DNA of 64,000 nt from Acetobacter syzygii (lineage in GTDB: Bacteria > Pseudomonadota > Alphaproteobacteria > Acetobacterales > Acetobacteraceae): assembly GCF_000964225.1 (NCBI RefSeq), contig NZ_BAMZ01000008.1, positions 160,000 to 223,999 of the forward strand, in the 5' to 3' direction. Position numbers and translations under genes: made by a program. How positions within the stretch are numbered: position 1 is the stretch's first letter; each line of letters begins with the position of its first letter. Shown piece by piece: positions 51,000 to 59,940 of this stretch. A model generated the notes under the pieces. The model was not told the origin of the DNA and did no database searches. It saw nothing but the letters and a program-made list of their open reading frames with translations.

Positions 51000-52136
51000 A
51001 TGGGCACCGATTCTTCTCTCCTCTACACACCACTCTATACTCTGCATCAGGACTTTGGCGGCAAAATGGTGCCGTTTGCAGGCTATGCCATGCCTTTGCA
51101 ATATGCAGATGGCATTATGGCCGAGCACCGCCATGTGCGCGAACAGGTGGGCCTGTTTGATGTGTCCCACATGGGGCAGGTCCGCATTCGCGCACGTTCT
51201 GGCAGTGTGGAAGATGCAGCCCGCGCGCTGGAGCGCCTTGTGCCGGCCGATATTGTGGCGCTCAAGCCCGGTCGGCAGCGCTATACGCAGTTCACCAACG
51301 CATCGGGTGGTATTCTGGACGACCTGATGGTTATTGCGCAGGAGGACTGCCTGCTGCTGGTGGTTAACGCTGCGTGCAAACAGGCCGACCTTGCCCATAT
51401 GCAGGACAATCTGGCCGACTGTCTGGTGGAACCGCTGGAAGACCGCGCCTTGCTGGCCCTGCAAGGCCCGCTGGCGCAGGATGTGCTGAGCAGCTTTGAT
51501 GGCGATGCCGCCTCCATGCGTTTTATGGACGTGTGTATGCTCGAAATTGATGGCGCACGCTGCCTTGTTTCCCGCTCCGGTTACACGGGGGAAGATGGGT
51601 ACGAAATTTCGCTCTCCGCCAAGGATGCGGACCGGGTGGCCCGCCAGTTGCTCCAGCACCAGCAGGTCAGGCTGATCGGCCTTGGCGCGCGTGACAGCCT
51701 GCGGCTGGAAGCCGGACTGTGCCTGTACGGGGCGGATATTGACCAGACGACAACCCCCGTGGAAGCGGCTCTGGAATGGTCCATCCAAAAATCCCGCCGT
51801 GCAGGGGGTGTGCGGGCTGGTGGTTTTCCGGGGGCGGATATTATTCTGGAGCAGTTGGAAAAAGGCGTAACCCGCCGCCGCGTGGGGCTGCTGCCAGAAG
51901 GCCGCGCCCCTGTGCGCCACGGTGCCCCCCTTTATGCGGATGCAGCATTGGCCGAGCCTGTGGGCGAGGTTACATCCGGTGCATTTGGCCCCACACTGGC
52001 AGCCCCCGTGGCCATGGGTTACGTGGCAACACCCTATGCCGCCGTTGGCACAGAGCTTGTGGCAGAACTGCGCGGCCGTGGTGTGCCCACCCGTGTGGCC
52101 AGCATGCCTATGGTGCCCGCCCGCTTTAAACGCTGA
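51000..52136 (+). CDS. gcvT: Glycine cleavage T protein (aminomethyltransferase)
   Basis: The 378-residue T protein moves the aminomethyl group of lipoylated H protein to tetrahydrofolate. Conserved LPLQYADG-like start, VGLFDVSHMGQVRIRA, YTGEDGYEISL, GLGARDSLRLEAGLCLYG and C-terminal VASMPMVPARF are present. The start at ATG 51000 lies some 90 bp after the riboswitch. It heads gcvT-gcvH-gcvP. Confidence 0.96.
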   Translation: MGTDSSLLYTPLYTLHQDFGGKMVPFAGYAMPLQYADGIMAEHRHVREQVGLFDVSHMGQVRIRARSGSVEDAARALERLVPADIVALKPGRQRYTQFTNASGGILDDLMVIAQEDCLLLVVNAACKQADLAHMQDNLADCLVEPLEDRALLALQGPLAQDVLSSFDGDAASMRFMDVCMLEIDGARCLVSRSGYTGEDGYEISLSAKDADRVARQLLQHQQVRLIGLGARDSLRLEAGLCLYGADIDQTTTPVEAALEWSIQKSRRAGGVRAGGFPGADIILEQLEKGVTRRRVGLLPEGRAPVRHGAPLYADAALAEPVGEVTSGAFGPTLAAPVAMGYVATPYAAVGTELVAELRGRGVPTRVASMPMVPARFKR

Positions 52137-52208
52137 GTTTTTCCCAGCTTTCAGGTTCACATATTTTTCAAACAGGCTCCGCCGTGGAGCCTTACGGAGT
52201 ATTCGGCA

Positions 52209-52574
52209 ATGACCCTGTATTTTACGACCGAGCATGAATGGCTGCGCGTGGATGGTGACACGGCGGTGGTCGGCATTACCCAGCACGCAGCAGACGAACT
52301 GGGCGAACTGGTGTTTGTGGAAACCCGGCCCGCAGGCACGCAGGTCAAGGCCACGGAAGCCGTAGCCGTGGTGGAATCGGTCAAGGCCGCATCCGACATT
52401 TACGCCCCTGTGGATGGTGAGATTGTGGAAGGCAACGCAACCCTGAGCGATGACCCCTCCATTGTCAGCACCGACCCGCAGGGTGCTGGCTGGATTGTTA
52501 AATTCCGCCTGAGCAACCCCGCCCAGCTGGAAGGTCTGATGGACGCCGCTGCCTACGCCGCGTTTGTTGGCTGA
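52209..52574 (+). CDS. gcvH: Glycine cleavage H protein
   Basis: The 121-residue lipoyl carrier shows the standard H-protein sequence: TTEHEWLRVDGDTAVVGITQ and LGELVFVETRPAGTQVKATE. The lipoylated lysine lies in AVVESVKAASDIYAPVDGEI (Lys62 by count from the first Met). It moves the aminomethyl intermediate between P and T proteins and can also seed lipoate synthesis. Confidence 0.97.
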   Translation: MTLYFTTEHEWLRVDGDTAVVGITQHAADELGELVFVETRPAGTQVKATEAVAVVESVKAASDIYAPVDGEIVEGNATLSDDPSIVSTDPQGAGWIVKFRLSNPAQLEGLMDAAAYAAFVG

Positions 52575-52710
52575 TTAACCACGCCTGACCCGTACTGCCC
52601 CGGCCTGTTACAGGGCAGGGGTGTTCCCTAGCTTGCGCCTGCGTGGTCTGGGGGCGGGTCATACCCTGTCTGTTCTGCGTTCTTTCGCCTGTAATCAGGA
52701 TCGTGCCTGC

Positions 52711-55593
52711 ATGTTCTCCCAAGTTGAAAACCTGCCCGCTTTTGCAGGGCTGACAGCCGATGGTGCGGCCTTTGCCGCCCGGCATATTGGCCCAACACCA
52801 GCCGAGCAGGCCGCCATGCTGCAAACGGTGGGTGCCAGCTCCCTTGATGAGCTGACGGACCAGACCCTGCCATCCGCCATCCGGGTTGGTAAGCCACTGG
52901 GCCTTGGGGCAGGCTGGACCGAAACAGACGTGCTGGCCCGCCTGCGCGAACTGGCAGGGCAGAACCGGGTCCTGACCAGCCTGATCGGTCAGGGGTATTA
53001 TGGCACGGTGCTGCCAGCCGTAATTGGCCGCAATATTCTGGAAAACCCGGCATGGTACACGGCTTATACGCCTTACCAGCCAGAAATCAGCCAGGGGCGG
53101 CTGGAAGCCCTGCTGAACTTCCAGACCATGGTGACCGAACTGACCGGGCTGGACATTGCCAACGCCTCCCTGCTGGATGAGGCAACGGCAGCAGCCGAGG
53201 CCATGGCTCTGGCCAAGCGTGTTGCCAAATCCACCTCCAACACATTTTTTGTGGATGCGGACTGCCACCCCCAAACCATTGCCGTGCTTAAAACCCGTGC
53301 CGAACCCATGGGCTTTGCCGTGCAGGTGGGTAACCCGGCCACGGAGCTGAATGCGGCGGACGTGTTTGGTGCCCTGCTCCAGTACCCCGGCTCTTCGGGG
53401 CAGATTACGGACCCCCGTGCGGTGGTGGATGCGCTGCATGGCGCGGGTGGCATTGCGGTTATGGCGGCAGACCTGCTGGCTTTGACCATGCTGGCCGCCC
53501 CCGGCGAGCTGGGAGCGGATATTGCCATTGGCTCCACCCAGCGTTTTGGTGTTCCCATGGGGTTTGGTGGCCCCCACGCGGCGTACATGGCTGTGCGGGA
53601 TGCGTACAAACGCAGTATGCCCGGTCGCCTTGTTGGTGTTTCGGTCGATAGTGAGGGGCGTCCGGCTTACCGTCTGGCGCTGCAAACGCGCGAACAGCAC
53701 ATCCGGCGCGAAAAAGCGACATCCAACATCTGCACGGCGCAGGTGTTGCTGGCCATTATTGCGGGCATGTATGCGGTGTACCACGGCCCGCAGGGGCTGC
53801 TGGCCATTGCCCGGCGAGTGCATGGGCTGACCGCCACACTGGCCGCAGGTCTGCGCGAACTGGGCGTGGTGGTGGAAACCACGGCGTTTTTTGATACGCT
53901 GACTGTTGATGCAGGCAGCGCAGCACCCGACCTGCTGGCCCGCGCGTGCGCCAAAGGCATAAACCTGCGCAACGCGGGAGAAGGCCGGATTGGCATAAGT
54001 CTGGACGAGACCAGCAGCGTGCGCACGGTGCTCGATGTCTGGTCCGTGTTCTGTGATGATCAGGACCGTATCGGGCATATGGCGCTCAGGCTGGCGCAGG
54101 CCCCTGCCGCCGTGCCGGATGCACTGGTGCGCCAGACGGCCTTTATGCAGCAGGCGGTTTTTGGCTCCTGCCGGTCCGAAACGGATATGCTGCGCTACCT
54201 GCGCCGTCTGGCCGACAAGGATCTGGCGCTTGATCGTACGATGATCCCGCTTGGCTCCTGCACCATGAAGCTGAATGCCACGGTGGAAATGCTGCCCATT
54301 ACCTGGCCCGGCTTTTGTGACCTGCACCCTTTTGCTCCGTCTGATCAGGCGCAGGGTTACCATACCCTGTTCAAGGATCTGGAGCGCTGGCTCTGCGCCA
54401 TTAGCGGGTATGATGCGGTGTCCTTCCAGCCCAATTCGGGCGCACAGGGGGAATACGCGGGGCTGCTGGCTATCAGGGCCTACCATCAGGCCCGTGGCGA
54501 GGGTGGGCGCAATGTGTGCCTTATCCCCGCTTCCGCCCATGGCACTAACCCGGCCTCCGCCCAGATGGCGGGGATGCGCGTTGTGGTGGTCAAATGCGAT
54601 GCGGAAGGGAACATTGATCTGGCAGATATGCAGGACAAGGTGGCGGCCCATGCCGCTGACCTGTCCGCTGTTATGATCACCTATCCCTCCACCCACGGTG
54701 TGTTCGAGGAGAACATGCGCGCCATCTGCGATCTGGTGCACGATGCAGGCGGGCAGGTGTATGTGGATGGCGCGAATATGAACGCACAGGTCGGCCTTGC
54801 CCGTCCGGCGGATTACGGCGGGGATGTCAGCCACTTTAACCTGCACAAGACCTTCTGCATTCCCCACGGGGGTGGTGGGCCGGGCATGGGGCCAATTGGT
54901 GTGCGCGCCCACCTTGCGCCCTTCCTGCCCGGTAATCCGGCTGACCCGGATGCCATGGCGGTCAGTGCTGCGCAGTTTGGTTCGGCTTCCATTCTGCCCA
55001 TCTCGTGGGCCTATATCCGCCTGATGGGGGATGAAGGGCTGAAGCGGGCAACGCAGGTGGCGATCCTCAACGCCAACTATATTGTCAGCCGTTTGTCTGC
55101 TGCGTATCCGGTGCTGTACCGCGGCGCCAAGGGGCGCGTGGCGCACGAGTGCATTCTGGACCTGCGCCCGATCAAGGAGAGTGCAGGGATTACGGTGGAC
55201 GATATGGCCAAGCGGCTGGTGGACTACGGCTTCCATGCCCCTACGGTCAGTTTTCCCGTTGCTGGCACCTTTATGATCGAACCCACGGAATCCGAGGGCA
55301 AAGCCGAGCTGGATCGTTTTTGCGATGCCATGCTGGCTATTCGTGCGGAAGTGCAGGCCGTGGAAGACGGGCAGGTTACGGCAGAGCAGTCCGTGCTGCG
55401 CCACGCCCCCCATACGGGCACAGCCCTGACCGCCGAGGAATGGGCGCATCCGTACACCCGCAGGCAGGCGTGCTTTCCACCCGGTGTTAACCCGGCCACC
55501 AAATACTGGCCCAACGTTGCCCGGATCGACAATGTTTACGGGGACCGCAACCTTGTCTGTTCCTGCCCCGATATTGCGGAGTGGATGGAATAA
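52711..55593 (+). CDS. gcvP: Glycine dehydrogenase, P protein (single-chain)
   Basis: The 960-residue PLP decarboxylase is the fused single-chain type. PLP-binding Lys713 lies in [20 protein letters not shown]. Other landmarks are [10 protein letters not shown] at the N-terminus, [19 protein letters not shown] and FSGTYWTT-free C-terminal motif [17 protein letters not shown]. It starts at ATG 52711 after AGGA; an upstream in-frame extension is not conserved. A strong terminator follows, closing the operon. Confidence 0.96.
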   Translation: MFSQVENLPAFAGLTADGAAFAARHIGPTPAEQAAMLQTVGASSLDELTDQTLPSAIRVGKPLGLGAGWTETDVLARLRELAGQNRVLTSLIGQGYYGTVLPAVIGRNILENPAWYTAYTPYQPEISQGRLEALLNFQTMVTELTGLDIANASLLDEATAAAEAMALAKRVAKSTSNTFFVDADCHPQTIAVLKTRAEPMGFAVQVGNPATELNAADVFGALLQYPGSSGQITDPRAVVDALHGAGGIAVMAADLLALTMLAAPGELGADIAIGSTQRFGVPMGFGGPHAAYMAVRDAYKRSMPGRLVGVSVDSEGRPAYRLALQTREQHIRREKATSNICTAQVLLAIIAGMYAVYHGPQGLLAIARRVHGLTATLAAGLRELGVVVETTAFFDTLTVDAGSAAPDLLARACAKGINLRNAGEGRIGISLDETSSVRTVLDVWSVFCDDQDRIGHMALRLAQAPAAVPDALVRQTAFMQQAVFGSCRSETDMLRYLRRLADKDLALDRTMIPLGSCTMKLNATVEMLPITWPGFCDLHPFAPSDQAQGYHTLFKDLERWLCAISGYDAVSFQPNSGAQGEYAGLLAIRAYHQARGEGGRNVCLIPASAHGTNPASAQMAGMRVVVVKCDAEGNIDLADMQDKVAAHAADLSAVMITYPSTHGVFEENMRAICDLVHDAGGQVYVDGANMNAQVGLARPADYGGDVSHFNLHKTFCIPHGGGGPGMGPIGVRAHLAPFLPGNPADPDAMAVSAAQFGSASILPISWAYIRLMGDEGLKRATQVAILNANYIVSRLSAAYPVLYRGAKGRVAHECILDLRPIKESAGITVDDMAKRLVDYGFHAPTVSFPVAGTFMIEPTESEGKAELDRFCDAMLAIRAEVQAVEDGQVTAEQSVLRHAPHTGTALTAEEWAHPYTRRQACFPPGVNPATKYWPNVARIDNVYGDRNLVCSCPDIAEWME

Positions 55594-55620
55594 TCCATTC
55601 CCCTGATCCGGGTGCTGCAC

Positions 55621-55661
55621 AAGGGCGGCTGGAGTTGATGCTCCAGCCGCCCTTTGTTTTT
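55621..55661 (+). terminator. Intrinsic terminator of the gcv operon
   Basis: A perfect 14-bp stem AAGGGCGGCTGGAG / CTCCAGCCGCCCTT with a TTGATG loop is followed by a T-rich stretch. The 55594-56032 region otherwise has no supported gene. Confidence 0.93.
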
Positions 55662-56032
55662 GCGCGCCTTTTTGCTCGGCGCCCTTCTGGCGCACATGGT
55701 TGGGGCGGGCAAGGGTGGCGCTCTGGTGCATTCAAGCGGGGGGGAAGCACGCGGCATGGCGGGAGGCCGGGCAGGTGTATGTGGAGTTTGACAGAGGCTG
55801 GGCGCTCTTATAAAACGAAACAGTTCCGTTTCTCAAATTTCGGCCATTTACGGGGGGCTCTGCCGAGCAGCCTGCCCTATGCCAAAGGATGCAAGGTTCC
55901 GTGCCAGTGTTGGCTGATATATCCAGTTGTGCCACCCCCCAGCGTGCGCTGCCCACTTACGCGCCCCAACAGCGGTTGAGCGGGGGCTGGAGGCGTTGGG
56001 CTTTGCGTTGCTCCGCCCTGAACGGCCGGTGC

Positions 56033-56518
56033 ATGGTTGTGGCTGGGGCCGCTCTTTGGCTGGGCATGACCCCTGTGTATGCGCAGCCCCAACAGCCCCA
56101 ACAGCCCCAACAGCCCCAACAGCCCCAATCCGGGCCGCAAAACCTGCCTTGTGGGGCGCAGGATGGGCGGTTGACCCTTAAGGTCAAAGAACTGGGGGCC
56201 ATGGTAGGCTACCAGTGGGGGCGCGGCACGCTGGAACTGGGCGGTCACACTTACCAGATTGTTGCTCGCGGCGGGGGAATGCTGGCCGTGGGGCAGGCGG
56301 TTTTTCAGGCTACGGGGTGTGTGCGCAACATTACCCGCCCCGAGGATTTTAGCGGAACCTACTGGACTACTGGTGGTGCGGCCGTGGCCGGGCATGGCCA
56401 CGGTATGCTGCTGATGGAAAACGCACATGGCGTGGATGTTCACCTGTCCGAACAGGCGCAGGGTGTTTTAATGTCGTGGCAGGTTGCACGGTTGGATATG
56501 GAACTCCTGCCCGACTGA
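56033..56518 (+). CDS. Small exported protein with QPQ repeat, EipA/DUF1134-like
   Basis: The 161-residue protein probably starts at ATG 56033 (MVVAGAALWLGMTPVYAQ), a signal peptide. Then come five Q-P-Q units, and a beta-rich domain (VGYQWGRGTLELGGHTYQIV ... FSGTYWTTGGAAVAGHGHGM). The GTLELGGHTY and later VAGHGHG pattern recalls EipA/DUF1134-type periplasmic envelope proteins; the likeness is weak. A longer frame from 55889 is possible but has no signal peptide. It is monocistronic between the gcv terminator and the TetR gene. Confidence 0.6.
   Translation: MVVAGAALWLGMTPVYAQPQQPQQPQQPQQPQSGPQNLPCGAQDGRLTLKVKELGAMVGYQWGRGTLELGGHTYQIVARGGGMLAVGQAVFQATGCVRNITRPEDFSGTYWTTGGAAVAGHGHGMLLMENAHGVDVHLSEQAQGVLMSWQVARLDMELLPD
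56084..56128 (+). repeat. Nine-base tandem repeat (CAGCCCCAA) x5
   Basis: Five perfect copies of CAGCCCCAA stand just after the predicted signal-peptide cut. Each adds Gln-Pro-Gln in frame, so copy-number change would lengthen a linker without a frameshift. Confidence 0.92.
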
Positions 56519-56652
56519 GCACCAGCCTGCCCCCATTGCACGCCCGGAGTGGGGGAGAGGCCAGCGTGGTTGTCATTTCCCTGTTCGGGGGGAAGGGGCT
56601 ATGCTTGGCGCATCGCGTGTTGGGACAAACAGGGACGGGTTTACAGGGATTG

Positions 56653-57318
56653 ATGGCAGACGGAGTTGTACATGCGGGCGGTCGCCCCTCGCACGAGGCG
56701 GCGGAGGAACTGGATCGCACGGTTATTGCAGTGGCCACGGCAGAGTTTATGCGGGGGGGATACGCGGCAACTTCCGTGGAGCATATTGCCAAGGTCATAG
56801 GGTGCTCCAAGGCAACCATTTACCGGCGTTACCCTTCCAAAAAAGAACTGTTCCGGGCTGTGGTGCACGAGCGGTGCCAGCATATGGTTGCCATTCTGCA
56901 TAACCAGTCGGGGGGCATAGCGGACCCCATGGATGCCATAAAGGATATGCTCCGCCGCTTTCTGGACTTTTTGCTGGTGCCTGAAACGGTGGAAACCTAC
57001 CGTATCCTTATTATGGACTGCCAGCAGTTTGCCAGCATAACCGCAGATCTGGACAGAGCTATAGAACCGCTCCACCAGCGTATGACCTATTTGCTGGGGC
57101 AGGTGCTGGGTTGGCCGGATACTCCTGCAAACCGGGCCGAGGTTGCGATGCTGGAAATGAGCCTGCGCGGGCTGGTTACTGGCTGGCCCCTGCACCAGAT
57201 GCTGAGCGGGCATAAGCCCTTTAAGTCGGATGAAGACAAAGATCGTTTTTTTGAAGCAAGCTGGAACGTGCTTGCCAGTGCGGTGCGGGTCCGCATTGCT
57301 TCTGGCCCACCAGCCTAG
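56653..57318 (+). CDS. TetR-family transcriptional regulator
   Basis: The 221-residue regulator has an N-terminal HTH (ATSVEHIAKVIGCSKATIYR then RYPSKKELFRAVV) and a helical ligand domain with DPMDAIKDMLRRFLDFLL. TetR proteins usually repress efflux or metabolic genes; no target is obvious beside it. The start at ATG 56653 follows AGGG. It overlaps no neighbour. Confidence 0.9.
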   Translation: MADGVVHAGGRPSHEAAEELDRTVIAVATAEFMRGGYAATSVEHIAKVIGCSKATIYRRYPSKKELFRAVVHERCQHMVAILHNQSGGIADPMDAIKDMLRRFLDFLLVPETVETYRILIMDCQQFASITADLDRAIEPLHQRMTYLLGQVLGWPDTPANRAEVAMLEMSLRGLVTGWPLHQMLSGHKPFKSDEDKDRFFEASWNVLASAVRVRIASGPPA

Positions 57319-57403
57319 GGCAATGGGCAAGGGGCAAAGGGCGGTTTTTAACGCCTGCATGGTCGCCCTCATAGCGGCTCTCAAGGCCGTTGTTGTGGGC
57401 AGG

Positions 57404-57745
57404 TCAGGAAATTTTTTGCCCGTTGGGCACGCTGCGTTCGGGCGCAAGCAGCACAATATGGCCTTGCGCATCCGGCGCACCCAGCACCAGCACTTCGGAA
57501 ATAAATGGACCAATCTGGCGCGGACCAAGGTTGACCACGCACACCACCTGCCGCCCTACCAGCGTCTCTGGGGTGTAAAGGGCGGTGATCTGCGCGCTGG
57601 AGTTTTTAACCCCCAGTTCTGCTCCAAAATCGATTTTTAATTTCCATGCTGGTTTGCGGGCCTGCGGAAAAGCCTCTGCTGCCAGTATGGTGCCAATGCG
57701 TATATCCAATGCGGCAAAATGCTCAATCATGGGCGCTATACTCAT
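57404..57745 (-). CDS. csaA: CsaA-like tRNA-binding-domain protein
   Basis: The 113-residue protein is one EMAP/tRNA-binding OB domain: FAALDIRIGTILAAEAFPQA, KIDFGAELGVKNSSAQITAL, VNLGPRQIGPFISEVLVLGA. Bacterial CsaA acts as a chaperone-like RNA- or export-associated factor. It reads left, next to the CHAP gene. Confidence 0.88.
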   Translation of the reverse strand: MSIAPMIEHFAALDIRIGTILAAEAFPQARKPAWKLKIDFGAELGVKNSSAQITALYTPETLVGRQVVCVVNLGPRQIGPFISEVLVLGAPDAQGHIVLLAPERSVPNGQKIS

Positions 57746-57787
57746 GCTGCTACACGTCTGCTGGTGCGGTATGCGGGGTTATTGTGC

Positions 57788-57820
57788 AAAAAAATCCCCG
57801 ATCAGGCAACCTGACCGGGG
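57788..57820 (-). terminator. Intrinsic terminator of the CHAP gene
   Basis: Read leftward, CCCCGGTCAGG / CCTGATCGGGG with a TTG loop is followed by a long T-run. It lies 33 bp after the CHAP gene's stop. Confidence 0.88.
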
Positions 57821-57852
57821 TTTATGCTTTATCATTCAGGTCAAGGTAGAGG

Positions 57853-58551
57853 TTACTTCTGTTCCTGAAAAGTCACAGAGTTGTCCTGCGCACCAGCCGT
57901 AATGGGGTGAGCTGTTGCAGGGGCCTGTGCCAGCTGAGTGGCAGGTGTTTTGTTGGCCCATGCGGTCATAACTTCCTGCCTCAGGCTGGCAGGGGCGGCG
58001 TTCTTGCCAGCCGAACGGGGGTAAATAAACCCGTAGGTGGGGTAGATGGAGCCGTAGCTGCCGTTGTTGCCGTTAAGGGCAACACGCACAGCGGACCAGT
58101 CGTTGTTGGGAGACACGTCAATGACGGACACATTATGGCTTATGCCAGCCTGCGCCCAGTGTGACTGGTCAATAACAATGGTGCGGTTGTCCACAATGTT
58201 GCGCACAACGGCAACATGGCCAAGCGGCATACGGCGTGTGGCGCGGAAGTTGAGCACGCTGCCAGCTTTGGGTTCAAGCCCACGTTCGTAAACGCCTGCG
58301 GCATTGTGCCACCAGTCCCGCGCATTGCCGCGCAGCACCACATCGGATGCGGACTTGGCATAGGCTACACACTGGATCACATGGCCGGAGCTGCGGTGGT
58401 GATGGTGGGAGGATGCAAGGCGGATACCGTGGCTATGGTGCCGGGCGGTGTGGCTGCTGCGGGCCTGAGCGCCGCAGGTCAGGAAGGAAGCAGTAACAAA
58501 GGACACGACGGCCAGCGTAAGTTTTAGCTTTTTAGACCGTCCATCCCGCAT
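57853..58551 (-). CDS. Secreted CHAP-domain (NlpC/P60-like) protein
   Basis: The 232-residue protein has a signal peptide (LTLAVVSFVTASFLTCGAQA) and a His/Ser-rich segment (SHTARHHSHGIRLASSHHHH). A CHAP cysteine peptidase domain follows, with catalytic Cys in VIQCVAYAKSASDVV and His in MPLGHVAVVRNIV. An A/P/T-rich tail is last. Such proteins hydrolyse peptidoglycan cross-links in the periplasm or outside. A ribosome site AGGGAAAGGCAG precedes ATG 58551. Confidence 0.82.
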   Translation of the reverse strand: MRDGRSKKLKLTLAVVSFVTASFLTCGAQARSSHTARHHSHGIRLASSHHHHRSSGHVIQCVAYAKSASDVVLRGNARDWWHNAAGVYERGLEPKAGSVLNFRATRRMPLGHVAVVRNIVDNRTIVIDQSHWAQAGISHNVSVIDVSPNNDWSAVRVALNGNNGSYGSIYPTYGFIYPRSAGKNAAPASLRQEVMTAWANKTPATQLAQAPATAHPITAGAQDNSVTFQEQK

Positions 58552-58864
58552 CGTGTCTGCCTTTCCCTGGCTTGCTTTAGTTTAGGTCAGCTGCATGTTC
58601 TGGAATCAGGTATAAACAACCATGCAGATCAGGCAAGCGCTCATTGCGCAGCAAAAACGCGAAAGTGACTGTTTGCTAAAAAGACCTCGGTTGAAAATGA
58701 AAAATAGGAATAAATTCCTATCATCTGTCACCAGATTGCCTTAATCCGCGTTGCGGGGCGTGCGTAAGGGAATGGGGAGGAAAAGCCGGGCTGATTCTGA
58801 TTCGGTGGATCTGTGGCTAAAAAACCACGCCTGTTGCAGTGCCAGCCCGGCGGGGGTGTGGGGT
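58552..58864. other. Upstream region of the CHAP gene with a perfect palindrome
   Basis: No gene is supported. TAGGAATAAATTCCTA (58705-58720) is a 16-bp perfect dyad in an AT-rich stretch about 155 bp upstream of the CHAP start, and could be an operator. Nothing else stands out. Confidence 0.4.
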
Positions 58865-59215
58865 TTATTTTGTGGTCACAAGCATGATTTCGACCAGCAT
58901 CCGCGGGTCAGCCAGAATGCCCTGCACACAGGCGCGGGCCGGAGCCTGACCTTCTGGCAGCCATACGCTCCACAGGTTGTTCAGCTTGTCGCGGTCGTTA
59001 ATGTCCTTCAGCCAGATCTGGGCCTGAAGCAGGCGGGTCTTGTCCGTGCCGTGCTGTTCCAGCAGGGTGTCCAGCTGTTCCAGTACGTCGCGGGTCTGGC
59101 CTTCCACGTCCTGTTCCAGATCACGGGCAACCACACCCTGAGTGAACACAAAGCCATGGTATTCCACTGCGGCGGACAGAATCGGGTTGGGGTTGGTACG
59201 CAGGATTTTGCTCAT
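58865..59215 (-). CDS. RidA-family enamine/imine deaminase
   Basis: The 116-residue protein matches the RidA/YjgF family: FTQGVVARDLEQDVEGQTRD, VLEQLDTLLEQHGTD, IWLKDINDRDKLNNLW and WLPEGQAPARACVQGILADP. The catalytic Arg is in PARACVQ. RidA removes reactive 2-aminoacrylate. It stands downstream of the MocA-XdhC pair with an 89-bp gap. Confidence 0.85.
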   Translation of the reverse strand: MSKILRTNPNPILSAAVEYHGFVFTQGVVARDLEQDVEGQTRDVLEQLDTLLEQHGTDKTRLLQAQIWLKDINDRDKLNNLWSVWLPEGQAPARACVQGILADPRMLVEIMLVTTK

Positions 59216-59304
59216 AAAACACGTCCTTGGGGATCATCAGCCCTATGGCGCACGAACACAGCGTTCATGCGGTCTGCTAGTTTTCGGAGCGAACGCGCCC
59301 GCGG

Positions 59305-59940
59305 TCAACAGGCGGGTGGTGCCATACGTGCAAACTGGGCCAGCCTGTCTGGCGTATCAAAATCTTCCAGCAGGTCTGCCGGGGCCGGGAGCAGGCGCAC
59401 GGCGGGGCCAAGTGCGCGCAGGATCTGGCGCCCCCCTTGATCCCCCGTAACCGTTAGCAACTGCGTAAACAGGGTGCTGGACCAGACTACGGGGTTGCCG
59501 GGCCTGCCGTTCCGCTGTGCAGCCACAACGGGGGCCTGTGTGGTGTGCTGTTCGTATAACAGGGCGTTGAGCAGATGGGTGGGGACGAGCGGCATATCCC
59601 CAAGGCAGACAAGCAGGCTGCTGGCCTGCATGGCCTGTGCAGCGCGCACCCCCGCATGGAGCGAGGCGGACAGGCCGCTGGCGGCATTGTCCATCTGCCG
59701 GGTGCTCAGGCGTGTGCCGTAGGCGGCCATGGCATGGGGGATGGCGGCAAGGTCAGAACGGTCGGGGGGGAGTAGCACCAGCACATGGGCTGCGGCACTG
59801 CACAGGGTATTGTGCAGGGTCCGGGCCAGCATGGGGCAACCCGTGGCATCCGGGGCTAGAAGTTTATGCTGCGCCCCCGTGCGGGAGGACTGGCCAGCCG
59901 CCAGAACAATGGCCAGCGTGCCTGCCAGTTCCGCTACCAT
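59305..59940 (-). CDS. MocA-like molybdenum cofactor cytidylyltransferase
   Basis: The 211-residue nucleotidyltransferase has the MobA/MocA N-terminal GTLAIVLAAGQSSRTGAQHK, the CLGDMPLVPTHLLNALLYE metal site and NGRPGNPVVWSSTLF. It converts Mo-molybdopterin to the MCD form needed by xanthine dehydrogenase-type enzymes. It overlaps the XdhC gene by 7 bp. Confidence 0.82.
   Translation of the reverse strand: MVAELAGTLAIVLAAGQSSRTGAQHKLLAPDATGCPMLARTLHNTLCSAAAHVLVLLPPDRSDLAAIPHAMAAYGTRLSTRQMDNAASGLSASLHAGVRAAQAMQASSLLVCLGDMPLVPTHLLNALLYEQHTTQAPVVAAQRNGRPGNPVVWSSTLFTQLLTVTGDQGGRQILRALGPAVRLLPAPADLLEDFDTPDRLAQFARMAPPAC

Noticed and set aside
52498..55731. 1077-codon frame antisense to gcvP
   Set aside because: The plus strand encodes an intact GcvP with all catalytic motifs. 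The antisense frame is open only because of GC-rich codon bias.
56084..56128. CRISPR-like array
   Set aside because: The 9-base units are directly adjacent with no spacers and lie within a coding frame; it is a simple tandem repeat.
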